Below are positions 29,616 through 41,241 of a DNA stretch of 64,000 nt, piece after piece. Below the pieces are notes generated by a model that saw only the letters and a list, made by a program, of their open reading frames with translations, searched no databases and had not been told where the DNA came from. Every line of letters begins with the position of its first letter. Position 1 is the stretch's first letter. The stretch is from Tritrichomonas musculus (taxonomy: Eukaryota; Parabasalia; Tritrichomonadida; Tritrichomonadidae), in contig JAPFFF010000047.1 of NCBI GenBank assembly GCA_039105265.1, positions 248,001-312,000 of the forward strand. Reading direction: 5' to 3'. The position numbers and the translations under genes were made by a program.

Positions 29616-29739
29616 TTATTATTATTATTAAAAAAGGTTTGAGTTAAAAAAAATTCTCTTTATTAAAAAAACCGATAAGTGTAGCATTTTATCTTATCAA
29701 ATCTTTCTTATTCATCACCAATAAGTGTAGTATTCCGGT

Positions 29740-30415
29740 GATGAGTTGCTTTTATGCTGAGTTGTTTTTTGGCTAAGTTGATTCTTGGCTAAGTTGATTC
29801 TTTGCTGAGTTGATTCTTGGTTGAGTTGCTCCTTGGCTGAGTTGATTCTTGGCTGAATTGTTTCTTGGCTGAGTTTTTCCTTGGCTAAATTGTTCCTTTG
29901 TTGAGTTGTTTCTTGGCTGAGTTGTTCCTTTGTTGAGTTGTTTCTTGGCTGAGTTGTTCCTTTGTTGAGTTGTTTCTTGGCTGATTTGCTACTTGGCTAA
30001 GTTGTTTCTTGGCTGAGTTGTTCCTTTGCTGAGTTGTTTCTTGGCTGAGTTGCTCCTTGGGTAAGTTGTTTCTTGGTTGAGTTGTTCATTTGCTAAGTTG
30101 TTTCTTCGCTGAGTTGATACTTTGCTGAGTTGCTCCTTGGGTAAGTTGTTTCTTGGGTAAGTTGTTTCTTGGCTGAGTTGTTTCTTGGGTAAGTTGTTTC
30201 TTGGCTAAGTTGTTTCTTGGCTGAGTTGTTTCTTGGCTGAGTTGTTTCTTGGCTGAGTTGTTTCTTGGCTGAGTTGCTCCTTGGCTGAGTTGCTCCTTGG
30301 CTGAGTTGTTTCTTGGCTGAGTTGTTTCTTGGCTGAGTTGCTCCTTGGCTGAGTTGCTCCTTGGCTGAGTTGCTTATTGGCTGAGTTGCTTATTGGCTGA
30401 GTTGCTTATTGGCCG
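29740..30415. repeat. 16-bp minisatellite, about 42 copies
   Basis: Tandem copies of CTTGGCTGAGTTGTTT with variants (GCTCC, GATTC, GTAAG). The 16-bp period cannot keep one reading frame. The copies are more uniform toward the right (30190-30415), suggesting recent expansion there. Confidence 0.9.
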
Positions 30416-32691
30416 AGGACTGATTAAAAAATAATCTAATTGAATTAATATAATTAATAATAATAAATAAATTTAATCTAATTCAATTAATTCAATTAAT
30501 AAAAAAAAATCCATTTTGAATGAAAACTACCTTTTATTCGCAATTTTGTGCTTAAAAAAGAGAAGATTCCAGTGTTTGCATTTATTACAATTCACAATTG
30601 TAAAAGTTTGCAAAACTTTGCAAAAATTGTAATAAAATAAGAGGAAAAAAAGAAGAAAAATAAGTTATAGAGAAAAATGTGGTTAATAAATTAGTAGTTA
30701 ACTATTTTAATAACGTTTTTTGACTTTTTGAATGTTACAATTTTCTTCTCAATTTACTACAATTTTTCATTCAATTTTCAATGTTACAATTGTAATCAAT
30801 TGAGAGAAAAGTTGTAATAAATTGAGAAGAAAATTGTAATAATTGAGAGTAAAATTGTAGTAATTGAGAAAAAACTTGTAGTAATTTGGATGCAAATTGT
30901 CTTGAAATTTTTTATTCCTGATCATTTTTATTTCATTTAATCATACCTAATTATTAATTTAGAAGACAAATTATAATTATTTTCGACCAAATGGATCAAA
31001 AATTTAAATTATATATTTTATTTTACTGAAATAATAAAATATATAAATATAACTATGATATAAAGATTGAAATATTAAATATGATTCAATATAATGCACA
31101 TTATTTGGATATTTTTTTATATTTTGGATATCAAATATTATAAATTAAAAAGGATTCTTATTAAAATCAACTTTTATTAAGATAATACTTTAATATCTAT
31201 AGATATTTTAAGATAAAATTACAATTATTAATATTTTCCAAAAAAATGATTAAATATTAAATAAAAAAAATATCTAGATATCAATTTCAATCATATTTAT
31301 AAATTAATATTTAATATATAGTTAAAATATAGGGTTTTTATAATGACTTTTTTCAGTTTTTTCTCATTTGATTAATTGATTTTTTTAAAATTTATTATAG
31401 TCATGATAAAAATGGAACTGAAGGAAAAAATCAACAATATTATGCTAATAATATATAAATCTATGTGATTCAATGCATACAATTAACAATGCATTTGATG
31501 AAAAATTCAAAGAAATGTGGTTACATTTTCATGAAAAAAATTACTACAATTGTAACTTGTAATACTGTAAAACACTGAAGATTCATTGTAAGAATAATAC
31601 GGAGATTTTAAATATCACAAAAGAACTGCAAAAAAGTTGATTTTAAAATTGAGAGGGCCAGCGTTTATATATATATAAAGTGGCTGGAAAAAGTTGCCAA
31701 CGATGACCTTTTTAAGGATATATTTTAATGAAAGTTATAATTAATTATATTTAAATTATATTAAATATTATTAATATGTAATAAAAAGTAATAATTAAAA
31801 AAATATGAAGATATATATATATATCTTATATTCAATGCTCAATTGAAATGCTAAGAAAAATTTAACAAAATTTGTTTAAAAAAATGAAACATAAACATTT
31901 TTTTATATGCAACAAATAATGAAACAATGATTTCTTTTTTATATCGCATTGTTTAAATGCTGAAAAAATGCTTTTAAGGCCACCGTTGGCAACTTTTTCC
32001 TGTCGTCGGCAACTTTTTCAGGCATCTATATAGATAACGGATATGTGAAGTAATCAGTTAAAAAAGTTTACAAAATTTTAATACGTTAAAAAATTTTCAA
32101 TATTGATAATCGATATTTTATTTTTATTCATTATTGATATCAGAGATAAAATTTTTGATTTGATATTGATATCAGAAAAATGGATCAATTATCGATATCG
32201 AAAATCGAGACTTAACAAGCCTATTTTGGTCAAATGTTTAAAAATGTATATTTTGTTGATTTTAGTCAAAATAAATATTTGTTAATACAATCTGGAAGTT
32301 TAAAACCAAACATTATTTACTTTAAAATTCATTATTATTCCATGTGTCATTTATTTCAGATCAATATTATATATATATATATATTTGACTAAATATTTAG
32401 TCAAAAAAATTAATAATTCTTTTTTATTTTTTTAAAAATAGAGATTTTATTTTAAAAAATTATTAAATAATAATATATATATATTTAAAATATTAATATT
32501 TATTTTAAATAATAATTATTAAAGAAAACACCGAGATATTTTTAATTTTTAAGCCCTAAAAGTTTTACTGTTAATTTTCCTCAGAAAAAATGATAGTACA
32601 ATATCAAGATGACATCATATTTTATTCAAATCTTAACAGTAATTCAAATTCAAAATTTTTCATTTTTCCATCATATTAATTATTTGTCTTC
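30416..32691. other. AT-rich intergenic DNA with inverted repeats
   Basis: No gene is supported. It holds a foldback of TTACAATTTTCTTCTC-type words and their complement at about 30720-30900, and the MITE-like element at about 31680-32024. An ATCGATAT-rich patch at 32050-32260 carries TTAACAAGCCTA, inversely matching TAGGCTTGTTA near 1410. Confidence 0.6.
31681..32024. mobile_element. MITE-like non-coding element (about 0.34 kb)
   Basis: GGAAAAAGTTGCCAACGATG on the left (31686 onward) is matched in inverse by CGTTGGCAACTTTTTCC on the right (31984-32000), with the complementarity extending into CCTTTTTAAGG / CTTTTAAGG. A second inverse copy (GGCAACTTTTTCAGGC) lies at 32009-32024. The interior is AT-rich and non-coding. 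No clear target duplication was found, so the ends are approximate. Confidence 0.55.
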
Positions 32692-33240
32692 ATGATCAAA
32701 GCAAAAATTTGTATCAAAAATCTTTGCATAAAAGATATACCTTTTAGATCAAATCGAATCTTTCTTAAAATCAAATCGGGTAAAAGCTCATTTATAACTT
32801 CGAAATACAAAATCAATAAAAATAACACAGTTACATTTGATAACATGATAATCATGCCTTGCATCTTCAAAAAAGCCAAAAATGGAAGAAACCAATGCCA
32901 AATCAGATTTTCGTTTCGTTTTGAAGAAAGTAACAGAAATAATTTTACAAGATATGGCTCATTTAATATCAAAGATTTAGATTATGACGATATAAAAGTT
33001 AATCCATATTGTATTTGCAGGAATTTAGACAGATGTCTGGAATTGCCTCAAGTTGAATGCCAAATAATGGTTCAAAACTACTTCATGCTGGATAATTCCG
33101 CTAATAATGAAATGAAAGAAAATATGAAAGCATATAGTTACCAAAAAGATCAAAGGGAGTGCATCGTGATCAAATATTTATTAACTCAACCATCTTACAG
33201 CGATCCATCTAAAAAATCTGATGCAATCAAGAATTCTTGA
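32692..33240 (+). CDS. Small host protein, possibly C2-like (182 aa)
   Basis: Residues 1-115 begin AKICIKNLCIKDIPFRSNRIFLKIKSGKS and continue as alternating strands with a conserved-looking FTRYGSFNIKDLDYDD turn. This resembles N-terminal C2 (NT-C2) domains, whose first strand has the same hydrophobic-IP-x(3)-vKi layout. The C-terminal 70 residues are Asn/Lys-rich with several cysteines (YCICRNLDRCL). No signal peptide. The fold assignment is tentative; the gene could equally be a small trichomonad-specific protein. Confidence 0.5.
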   Translation: MIKAKICIKNLCIKDIPFRSNRIFLKIKSGKSSFITSKYKINKNNTVTFDNMIIMPCIFKKAKNGRNQCQIRFSFRFEESNRNNFTRYGSFNIKDLDYDDIKVNPYCICRNLDRCLELPQVECQIMVQNYFMLDNSANNEMKENMKAYSYQKDQRECIVIKYLLTQPSYSDPSKKSDAIKNS

Positions 33241-34474
33241 TATATATTATAAGCCTTGAAGGAGATGCTTTATTTCTTTTTCATATTAACAAGAAATTTG
33301 TAAACTTTTATTAGTTAACATATTTGAAAAATGAAAAATGAAAAATGAAAGAGATTGGATTTTCCCTGGAATAGTCAGTAATGATTCCAAAGAAATGGAA
33401 TTATTTTATATTTGTTATTAAAAATCTTTTATTATATTATTTTATATTATATCTTATGATATTTTCTTAGAAATCATTTTTTAACTTTTTTGACTTGTGT
33501 TTGGTATTGAAGCATTTTGGTAGGTTTAATTAGCATTATAGATCAAAAATAAATATGTTAATGATTTGAAAATTTTCTCTTTGTGACTTAATCAGATGTT
33601 ATTCAAGTGATTAATGTTTTTTCCTGTTCTAGTAAAAACCATATTTTTGAGTTTTAATATTGAAAAAAAAATATTATGTTGATAATTGGTCAATTTATTT
33701 TTTGAATTAACTTAAACAATTATTCAATAAGATTTTTCAAAAATAAATATGAGTTTAAAAACAATTATTCTGTCATCAACAGGCTCAAAAAACGTTATTG
33801 TAGATAATAATTAACTTACCTTTATATTTTGTGAAGGATAAATCCGTGTGGACAACATTTTTGCAGAATTTATTTCGCCAACTGTTTCCCATCTTCATCA
33901 TTCAGATCCCACATTCAATCAATTGTGCTGCATACAGCCAAAGGGCTCAGCAAATTAGAAAGTCAAAAAAACAACTAGTATCGATTCTTCTTCATAATAA
34001 ATAACTTTTTAACAAGATCTATGAGACAGTTAAGCAACTGGAAGAACTCGAAGTCTGCAAAATCATGAAAAGCACGACAAAAGAAATCAGAACCGACATA
34101 GAAGGCATTATCTACCTGATTGACAAAAGAGTTAAAAACTATTTCAAAGCCATTTTTTCACTCAATTATTTGCAGCGACCATTTAAGGATTGAAATTGAA
34201 GATACTTTGAATACTTTGAATGTAATGAGAATGAAGGCGGTATTGTAGGTGTCATGTCTTTTATTGAGGAAGTGAAAATAAAAAAGCTGAGTGACAGCAA
34301 ATTCAAGGACATGCAGCTAGTCGATTCAGCCAACATCACAACAAGACTGTGGCGAAATATCATCTGATCCTTTCCTATAGTCATAAATGCGATGCCTGGC
34401 ACTCATTTTTCTAAGAAGTTGGAAAATAAATAATAAAAACTGATATATTTTTTTTTAATAACTGATGGATGAAA
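33241..34474. pseudogene. Intergenic DNA with a decayed coding stretch (about 33840-34420)
   Basis: From about 33840 to 34420 base composition is less AT-rich and short stretches read like protein in the plus direction (KQLEELEVCKIMKSTTKEI; GVMSFIEEVKIKKLSDSKF), separated by stops and frame changes. I do not recognise the family. 33241-33840 holds nothing else I can support. Confidence 0.35.
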
Positions 34475-36916
34475 TTAATCATCTTCTAAGATGCCCCTTA
34501 GAACTTTTTTATCTTGTTTGTTCAATTCACTATATACAGTGCTTAAAACTGTTCCAGATACGCTACCTTCAATTGTTCCTGCAATTGCTCCAACAGTGGC
34601 TCCTGCAGCTGCTAGTTCAGCCACTGTGGCAGATAAACTTGCTGCTGATGTTCCGAAAGTGGCAGCACCAATTGCAGCACCAATACCTGAGCATAATAAT
34701 GCTATTGATGCAGTTCCAACGCCAAGTCCAATTAAGAAATTAACGAACCTTTGGAGATGCTTTCGCTTTTTCATTTTTTTAATCAAACTAGGCATATAGT
34801 TCTCAACATTGTCATGAATTAGAGTAAACAAGTTTTTTTTTAAGTTCATCACTTGTGGTATTAGTTCAGCATATTTTGGTCTGACTTTTAGGTAGAATCT
34901 TTTCCCTGCATTTTCTATGAGAAGAGATACCAAAAGCATGTATAATTTGAATTCATCGTCTGTAATTCCTTTTAAGATATTTTGCTTATTTTCCATGAAA
35001 CCAATTATTCTAGGTATTTTTTTTATCATAATTTCTGATATTTCAGTTGATATAACAGTAGCCTGATTTATTATCCATTGAATGTTTTGGTTCTTTATTG
35101 TTGGAACTTGTCTGTCGATATTTCGGAGACCATTTCTTCGAATTTCATTGAGTCTTAATTCAACTTCATTTATTTGATAATAATTTCTGTTTATATTTTG
35201 AAGTTGAAAATGATTGAATTCTCTAATAAATTCATTATGCAAAATTTCTTTTATATTATTTTCATCTGTTTCAATCATTTCTAAAGTATTTGATACTTTT
35301 ATTTGACTTTGGTTCAATTGGAAATTTGTTACTATTGAATCAATGTTTAGCCGTTGATTCGCAAGAAAATTAATTTTCGTAACAATTATTTGTATAATAT
35401 TTCGTTTGATCTCTGGAACTTCTCTTCGAATACGTTGTATATCATTATTTTGAATGTTCTCAATTTTTATTCTGATATCATCATTTTGGAAATAATTTTG
35501 ATTAATGTTATCTCTACTCCTGAATTGATTGAATGCAGTGTTATATTCTCTTTCTAACTGTAAAAATATATTATCTTGATTTGTTTCAATCAATGTTCTT
35601 CGATCTGATAAACTAATTTGGTTTTGCCTTTCTATAAATCTTTGCTTTAGTTCATTTACATTGATTGTATTATGATAGAGATTATCAATTTTGGTAAGAA
35701 TTTTCTCTAATGCATGTCTAGAAATTGATTCAACAGAACCATTCAATTGAGTTGCTGCTCTGTTATTGATATCACGAATAAGAATATTTACTTCATCGTA
35801 TGTAAAAAAATTTTGATTTAAATTGACCAAGACAGGAGTGAAATTAGTCATATATTGAGCCATCAAATCTCCGAAAATACCGCGTTCATCCACTGGGACA
35901 TAATTTAGTAAATTTAAGGTATCCAAATTTCTATTGAAAAGATTAATTATTGAGTCTATTGATTCGATCTGATCAAATTCGTTCTCTATTTCACGGAAAA
36001 TAGCATTTAGTATGACATCTTGTTCATTGTTTTGAACAGTATTAAAATTAAATGCTTGAGTATTTTGAAATGCATCTGAAAATGTTCTTAAAATGTCATC
36101 TGCATTCATATGATTTGTAATATTGTTGTTAGTTAAGATTCTTAAAATATCATTTATAACGAATCTAAAGCCCATATAGTATGAATTATTTTGATGAAAT
36201 GGATCCATTCGACGATTATAAGGTGGGAGAGGTTTCATATTAATGGTAATATTTCTTTGATGACGGATGAGTCTAGGCTGTATATCATCAGCAAGAATTT
36301 GTGATATTCTATTGTAACTGTCTAATTCAGGTTGTGAATAATCAATATCATCCAAAAAGTCAACATTACGAACAAGAGTCAATAAATTTATTTGCTGGTT
36401 ATTGATGACTTGAGCCATTCTAAATAATGATATGAGTAGCATTGATTCATCTTGATTATTATTCATATCAGCAAAGTAAATGATGCATGATGCTATTGAG
36501 AAAAGTGGTACACAAAGTTTACTGAAAAATATTGTATTTTGTTCAGTATTAATTCCTCGTCTATGACTTCCAAATCCTTCGATATCACAAATAAAAAGTG
36601 CTGTGTTATTGTTGTCAATATAATCATTAATGTTCCATTGCCCTGCAATATCATTAACAAATATTGGTCCATCTAAAGTAACGCCACTATTTTCTTCTTT
36701 CCACCCGTTTCCTATTTTATGTTTGTCATTTCCTGTTAGCAAAGAAATAAATGATGTTTTTCCTCTTTGAAAGCCTCCAATGACGACGGCAAATACAATA
36801 CTTCTCCCATCAGCTCGTCTAATCGCTTCATGAAATGCTTCAGAATTAAATACTATGCTATTATCTTCATTTACTGTAACAATTTGAACAGGATCTCGAT
36901 GTATTGTTGGAAACAT
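34475..36916 (-). CDS. GBP/atlastin-like large GTPase with glycine-zipper tail (813 aa)
   Basis: GB1/RHD3-type GTPase motifs: G1 GGFQRGKTS (47-55), G2 threonine in SGVTLDG (about 77-83), G3 CDIEGFG (110-116), and an RD-type G4 in LTLVRNVDF (about 179-187). Residues ~300-720 are a long helical region with three similar blocks (RRTLIETNQDNIFLQLEREY; NTLEMIETDENNIKEILHNEF), as in dynamin-family stalks. Residues ~735-800 are Gly/Ala-rich and hydrophobic (GLGVGTASIALLCSGIGAAIG), a glycine-zipper membrane-inserting pattern. The protein probably binds or remodels membranes in a GTP-dependent way. The G4 motif reads RNVD where the family usually has RD, so nucleotide specificity could differ. Confidence 0.8.
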   Translation of the reverse strand: MFPTIHRDPVQIVTVNEDNSIVFNSEAFHEAIRRADGRSIVFAVVIGGFQRGKTSFISLLTGNDKHKIGNGWKEENSGVTLDGPIFVNDIAGQWNINDYIDNNNTALFICDIEGFGSHRRGINTEQNTIFFSKLCVPLFSIASCIIYFADMNNNQDESMLLISLFRMAQVINNQQINLLTLVRNVDFLDDIDYSQPELDSYNRISQILADDIQPRLIRHQRNITINMKPLPPYNRRMDPFHQNNSYYMGFRFVINDILRILTNNNITNHMNADDILRTFSDAFQNTQAFNFNTVQNNEQDVILNAIFREIENEFDQIESIDSIINLFNRNLDTLNLLNYVPVDERGIFGDLMAQYMTNFTPVLVNLNQNFFTYDEVNILIRDINNRAATQLNGSVESISRHALEKILTKIDNLYHNTINVNELKQRFIERQNQISLSDRRTLIETNQDNIFLQLEREYNTAFNQFRSRDNINQNYFQNDDIRIKIENIQNNDIQRIRREVPEIKRNIIQIIVTKINFLANQRLNIDSIVTNFQLNQSQIKVSNTLEMIETDENNIKEILHNEFIREFNHFQLQNINRNYYQINEVELRLNEIRRNGLRNIDRQVPTIKNQNIQWIINQATVISTEISEIMIKKIPRIIGFMENKQNILKGITDDEFKLYMLLVSLLIENAGKRFYLKVRPKYAELIPQVMNLKKNLFTLIHDNVENYMPSLIKKMKKRKHLQRFVNFLIGLGVGTASIALLCSGIGAAIGAATFGTSAASLSATVAELAAAGATVGAIAGTIEGSVSGTVLSTVYSELNKQDKKVLRGILEDD

Positions 36917-38118
36917 TTTTTTTTAATTTGATAAAAAAAAAATGAAGTGTTAAAATTTTCATTTTTAATTTGAAAAAAAATAATGAAGTGCTAAAATTTT
37001 CTAATAATTTAAGGGAACAAGAACCAATTTGGCCATTAAATATGATTTTTGGCATTTTTTTGAATATAGTTATCAAATGGAAGAAAAACCTTCACCGCTT
37101 TTTGTAAACTCATTTGTGACAAAAACGAATATTTTGGATTCATTTTTATTTTTTTGATATTAAATTTACAATTCTTTTTTAATTTTTATTGACTCATTAC
37201 CTCCTTGATCATGTCAAGGTTCAATAAAATCGATATCATGTTTGCAATTTTCATAATCGATATCAATTATTTATTAGTAAAAGCTTATGAAAAAGATCAA
37301 TATCATCTTATATCTTTTTTTTTTTTTTTTTTTTTTTTTTGATAAAAAATATGTATTGTCATATTATAAAAAACCATATCTTTTTTTTTTTACTTGAAAT
37401 TTATAATATAACCAGCATAAAATTGTAAAATTGTTAACAATATCAAATAAACTGTCGATAAGTATCATTAATTTTCAAGATAAAATGAGACAATTTAAAA
37501 AAAAACAAGACAAAAACAATATAAAAAAGAAAATTTCACCATTATAGTATAAAATCAATGTTCTGCTTCAACAACTTGATACTGAATATAATCAATTGAG
37601 ATACTGGGCTAATTCTTGATTTATATTATGAATAAAGTAATTAGATAAATTTTGAATTCAAATTAATCGTTTTTGTCATGAAACAGTTTCCAAAAAGTTA
37701 ATAACTATTCAAAAATCTAGATTCCTTCCGAGAAGCATTTAAAAATCGTGCCACGTAATTTTATTTTTTATTTTTTATTGAAAAAACTTTTTTTAGTAAA
37801 AAAGAGCTAAAAATATCTATTTAATAATTTGTTTATAAATTGTGCCACAAAGATCAAGATTTAAAATAAAAAACATTCATATATCAGTTGAATTAATTAT
37901 CAAGAATATGAAACCTTCATTTAACTCCAACTTCTCTTGAATGTTATGAAAATGAACTGCATTTTTACTTCCAAAAAGTGGTCTTTTTGTATTTCTGTTT
38001 ATTTCACTTTTTTAGTGACGGAAATCTTCATAATAGAAATCATCAGAAAAACAATTATCATTCATATCTAATACACTATTATATGAAATCTTATCATTTC
38101 AAATGAAGATGATTTTTT
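36917..38118. other. AT-rich intergenic DNA
   Basis: No gene is supported. It has a ~43-bp tandem pair just upstream of the GTPase gene (TTTTTAATTTGA...AATGAAGTG, at 36919 and 36963). It also has a T-tract at about 37317-37340 and an ATCGATATC-rich patch near 37225-37270. Confidence 0.6.
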
Positions 38119-40765
38119 TTAAAAGTTTGCTTTATAAGCTATTCTATGAAATGTCACATTATTACCAAGTCCTGCTTTTTGTATTTTTACAGATGATGAA
38201 ATAGTGATTTCATTCATATTAGAACAATCCTTAAGAGCATCAATTCCAATATATTTCACTGATCTTGGAATTAATATAGATGGCAATGATGTGCAATAAC
38301 TGAATGCATTTGAACCAATTTTCTCTAGTACAGTAGAAGGAATTATTACTTCTTCAAGGGAAGTACATTTCGTGAAGGCTTCATCATCAATGATTGTCAC
38401 CAATTCTGGAATTGTTAACACTTTTAATTTTGAACAACCTGAAAATGCAGCTTTTGGGATATAAGTGACGCTTTCAGGAATTAATATTTGTTTCAATGAT
38501 GAACAAAGAGCAAAGCATCTTGATTTGATTTCTTTTGCTTTTGATATATCAAAATTTTCAAGATTCGAACAACTTTCAAATGCCGATTCTTCAATAGTTT
38601 CAACTTCAAAATTACCATTGATTTGATTAATCAAAGAACAACCTTTAAAAGCAGATTTTTTGATATGTTTTAGAGGCAAGCTTGGTGTACTTTCCATATT
38701 AATATTTAATGTTTTCAAAGACGAACATCCTTCAAAAACACTTTCTTCAATTGATTCTAAGGCATAATTATTAATACTAAATAGTTCCAATGAAGAGCAA
38801 TTTTTGAAACTATTTGAAAGAAATTTATTAATATTAATTTTTATCTCTTTGACTGAAGAACATCCTTCAAATGAATTTGGCATGATTGTTTTAATTGTGT
38901 TGACATTTATTTGCTTTAAAGAAGAACAATTTTTAAATGCAAATGAATCAATGAAGTCAATATTTTCAGCTTTAATTTTTCCTAATGAAAAGCACTCTTC
39001 AAATGCATGGGACATAATGTTTTTTACAGTTTTGCAATTAATATTTTATAATTCAAGAAAATGCTTAAATGCATTAGAGCCAACAAATCCAATAGCATCA
39101 ATATCTATCTCTGATAATGATTTGCATCCTTCGAATGAATTTGGCATGATTTTATCAACTTTTTTGCATTTGATCTTTTTTAACGATGTACATTGTTTAA
39201 ACGCATATGAATCAATTAATCTGATATAATTGATGTTAACTGAATTCAATGATGTGCAATTTTCAAATGCATTTGAATTAATAATGTCTATATTTTCCAT
39301 TGTTACTTCTTTTATTGAATAGCATCCTTTAAATGCATTCGAACCAAGATTTCCAATGCTTTCTATCTTCACATCTTTTAATGAAGTGCATCCTTCGAAT
39401 GCACTACATTCAATATTTTTAACATATTTGAAACTTATCGATCTGATATTAAAGCATCCTTGAAAGCAATTCTTTCCTAAAAATGAAATTGATCCTGGGC
39501 AAAAAACTTTCTTCAATGTAAAACAATTTTGGAAAGCATTATTTCCAATACTTTCTTTCAGAAATCAAAGAGGAAAGTGAAGTTATTTGATCACAAGTTT
39601 TCTTATTGTAAACATTGTTGTAAAATTTGTTGTAAGCATCCTGATTTTCTGCATTTTTTTGAACGAAATATTGGCGAGGTGAAGTGGTACCTGTTTTTGA
39701 AAATGTTGGAGGTTTGACTATTATGTCATCTGCAATTTTTTCGATATAAGAGCGCAATTCATCATAATTAACATCATCCAAGCAGTATTGCATTGCTTCC
39801 CTATAATCAAGGTCACTTATTTTGCCTTTTTCATAAGGAACAAATTTTCCATTGTGATACAAACTTAGCATTTGAAAGATCTCTGAAAAAGTTGGTCTCT
39901 CGTTGACATTATCAGACCAACAACGTTCAATGAGGTTTTTTAATCCTTCTTTAATAGGTCCTGTAAACTTTGGTCTGATACCATTTATAATATCAATAAT
40001 AAATTTAAATATCGCTTTTGGTATCGAATCTTTATAAGCTTTTGTTGATGTCAAAATTTCGTACATAAGTATTCCAAAAGAATAAACATCTGCTTTTGGG
40101 CCATAATTTTCACCTTTTAAGACCTCTGGGGCAGCATATAACAATGTTCCGATATTATTTGTAGATTGATACATTGAATTATCTGGATCAAAAAATTTTG
40201 AAAGGCCAAAGTCTGAAATTCTTGGAGAGTAATCATCATCTATAAGGATATTAACTGGCTTAATGTCTCGGTGGATTACATTTTTTTTATGCAATATCAT
40301 CATACCTCGGGCAATGCCAACAAGAATGATTTGTCGCTTGGTATTATTATAACCAATTGGATGTGAACTTTCTTGGTCGATTAATTTTGAAAGAGATCCT
40401 TTAGCCATATATTTCATTATGATCGTTAAATAATTATTATTTTCAAAGTCTTTTTCTGAATAACCAATGAGTTCAATGATTGTTGGGTGCTGTGTTTTAA
40501 TTAAAATATCAATTTCACGTTCACTGTTTTTAATTGATATTTCTGGTTTATGATTGACTTTTGCTGCAAAAATCTATCCTGTATTCTTATTTTTAATTTT
40601 AAACACTGTACCAAATGAGCCTGATCCAATTTTTGTTATTTTTTCATAATCTTTTCCTATATCTTCAATGATTAAAAATTTTTCTTTGGGGTCTTCTTTT
40701 TTCTTTAATCGACCATCGTTTTTCTTGGGAATAGTTATATTTGGCATTCTTGGAGTGAGCAACAT
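38119..40765 (-). pseudogene. TKL-type protein kinase fused to BspA-type LRRs, broken
   Basis: The N-terminal kinase domain reads GSGSFGTVFKI (glycine loop), IFAAKV (ATP lysine), HRDIKPVNIL (catalytic loop), SDFGLSKF and YAAPEVL, so every key residue is present. From 39540 leftward come about 18 BspA-type LRRs (NAFEGCTSLKDVKIESI, SAFKGCSLINQI) to the C-terminus. Three lesions are visible: an in-frame TAG at 40574-40576 just before the ATP lysine, a frame change near 39545-39560 between kinase and LRR parts, and an in-frame TAA at 39046-39048 within the LRRs. Kinase-LRR fusions are a known trichomonad architecture. Few lesions means recent loss, or sequencing error at the indel. Confidence 0.8.
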
Positions 40766-41241
40766 TTTTTATTTTTTTTATAAACTGTATTTCCAAATTT
40801 TCTTTACACAAATAAAAGCAATTTTGCCCATTTGTCAAATTGATAAAAAATCAGTTTTGCCCTAGTTATATTTGACTAAATAAAATTATTATTCATTTTA
40901 TTTATGAGGTTATTATTTATATATCAAAATAAAATAAAATTACCTTCTGTATTAGGAAATTTGGCTATATTTAAGCATCTAAGATATTACATCCCAAATG
41001 TTCAAAAAACATTTGCATGGCTTCAGGATTGAAAATCATCATCTGTAACAATTATGCTGCATAAAAATCTTTTTCTTTGCAATTCATGTATAAAAATGCT
41101 TGGCTTAAGGCTTTGGAATTAAATAAAGCCAAGCATTTTTAGTCTTTGAAAAAAGACGTTAAAATTATTTCAATTTCAAAGAAAAGATGGAAAAAGTTTA
41201 AAATTTTTAAAACTTTTTGAACATTAGAAAATTTTGAAGAA
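40766..41241. other. Intergenic region between divergent genes, with a 15-bp hairpin
   Basis: AAAAATGCTTGGCTT (41092-41106) is exactly complementary to 41126-41140, with a 19-base loop, 100 bp before the start of the Smr gene. It could be a structured 5' leader element or a foldback remnant. Otherwise it is AT-rich with no gene. Confidence 0.65.

Noticed and set aside
29740-30415. Possible repeat protein from the CTTGGCTGAGTTGTTT array
   Set aside because: The 16-bp period shifts frame every unit.
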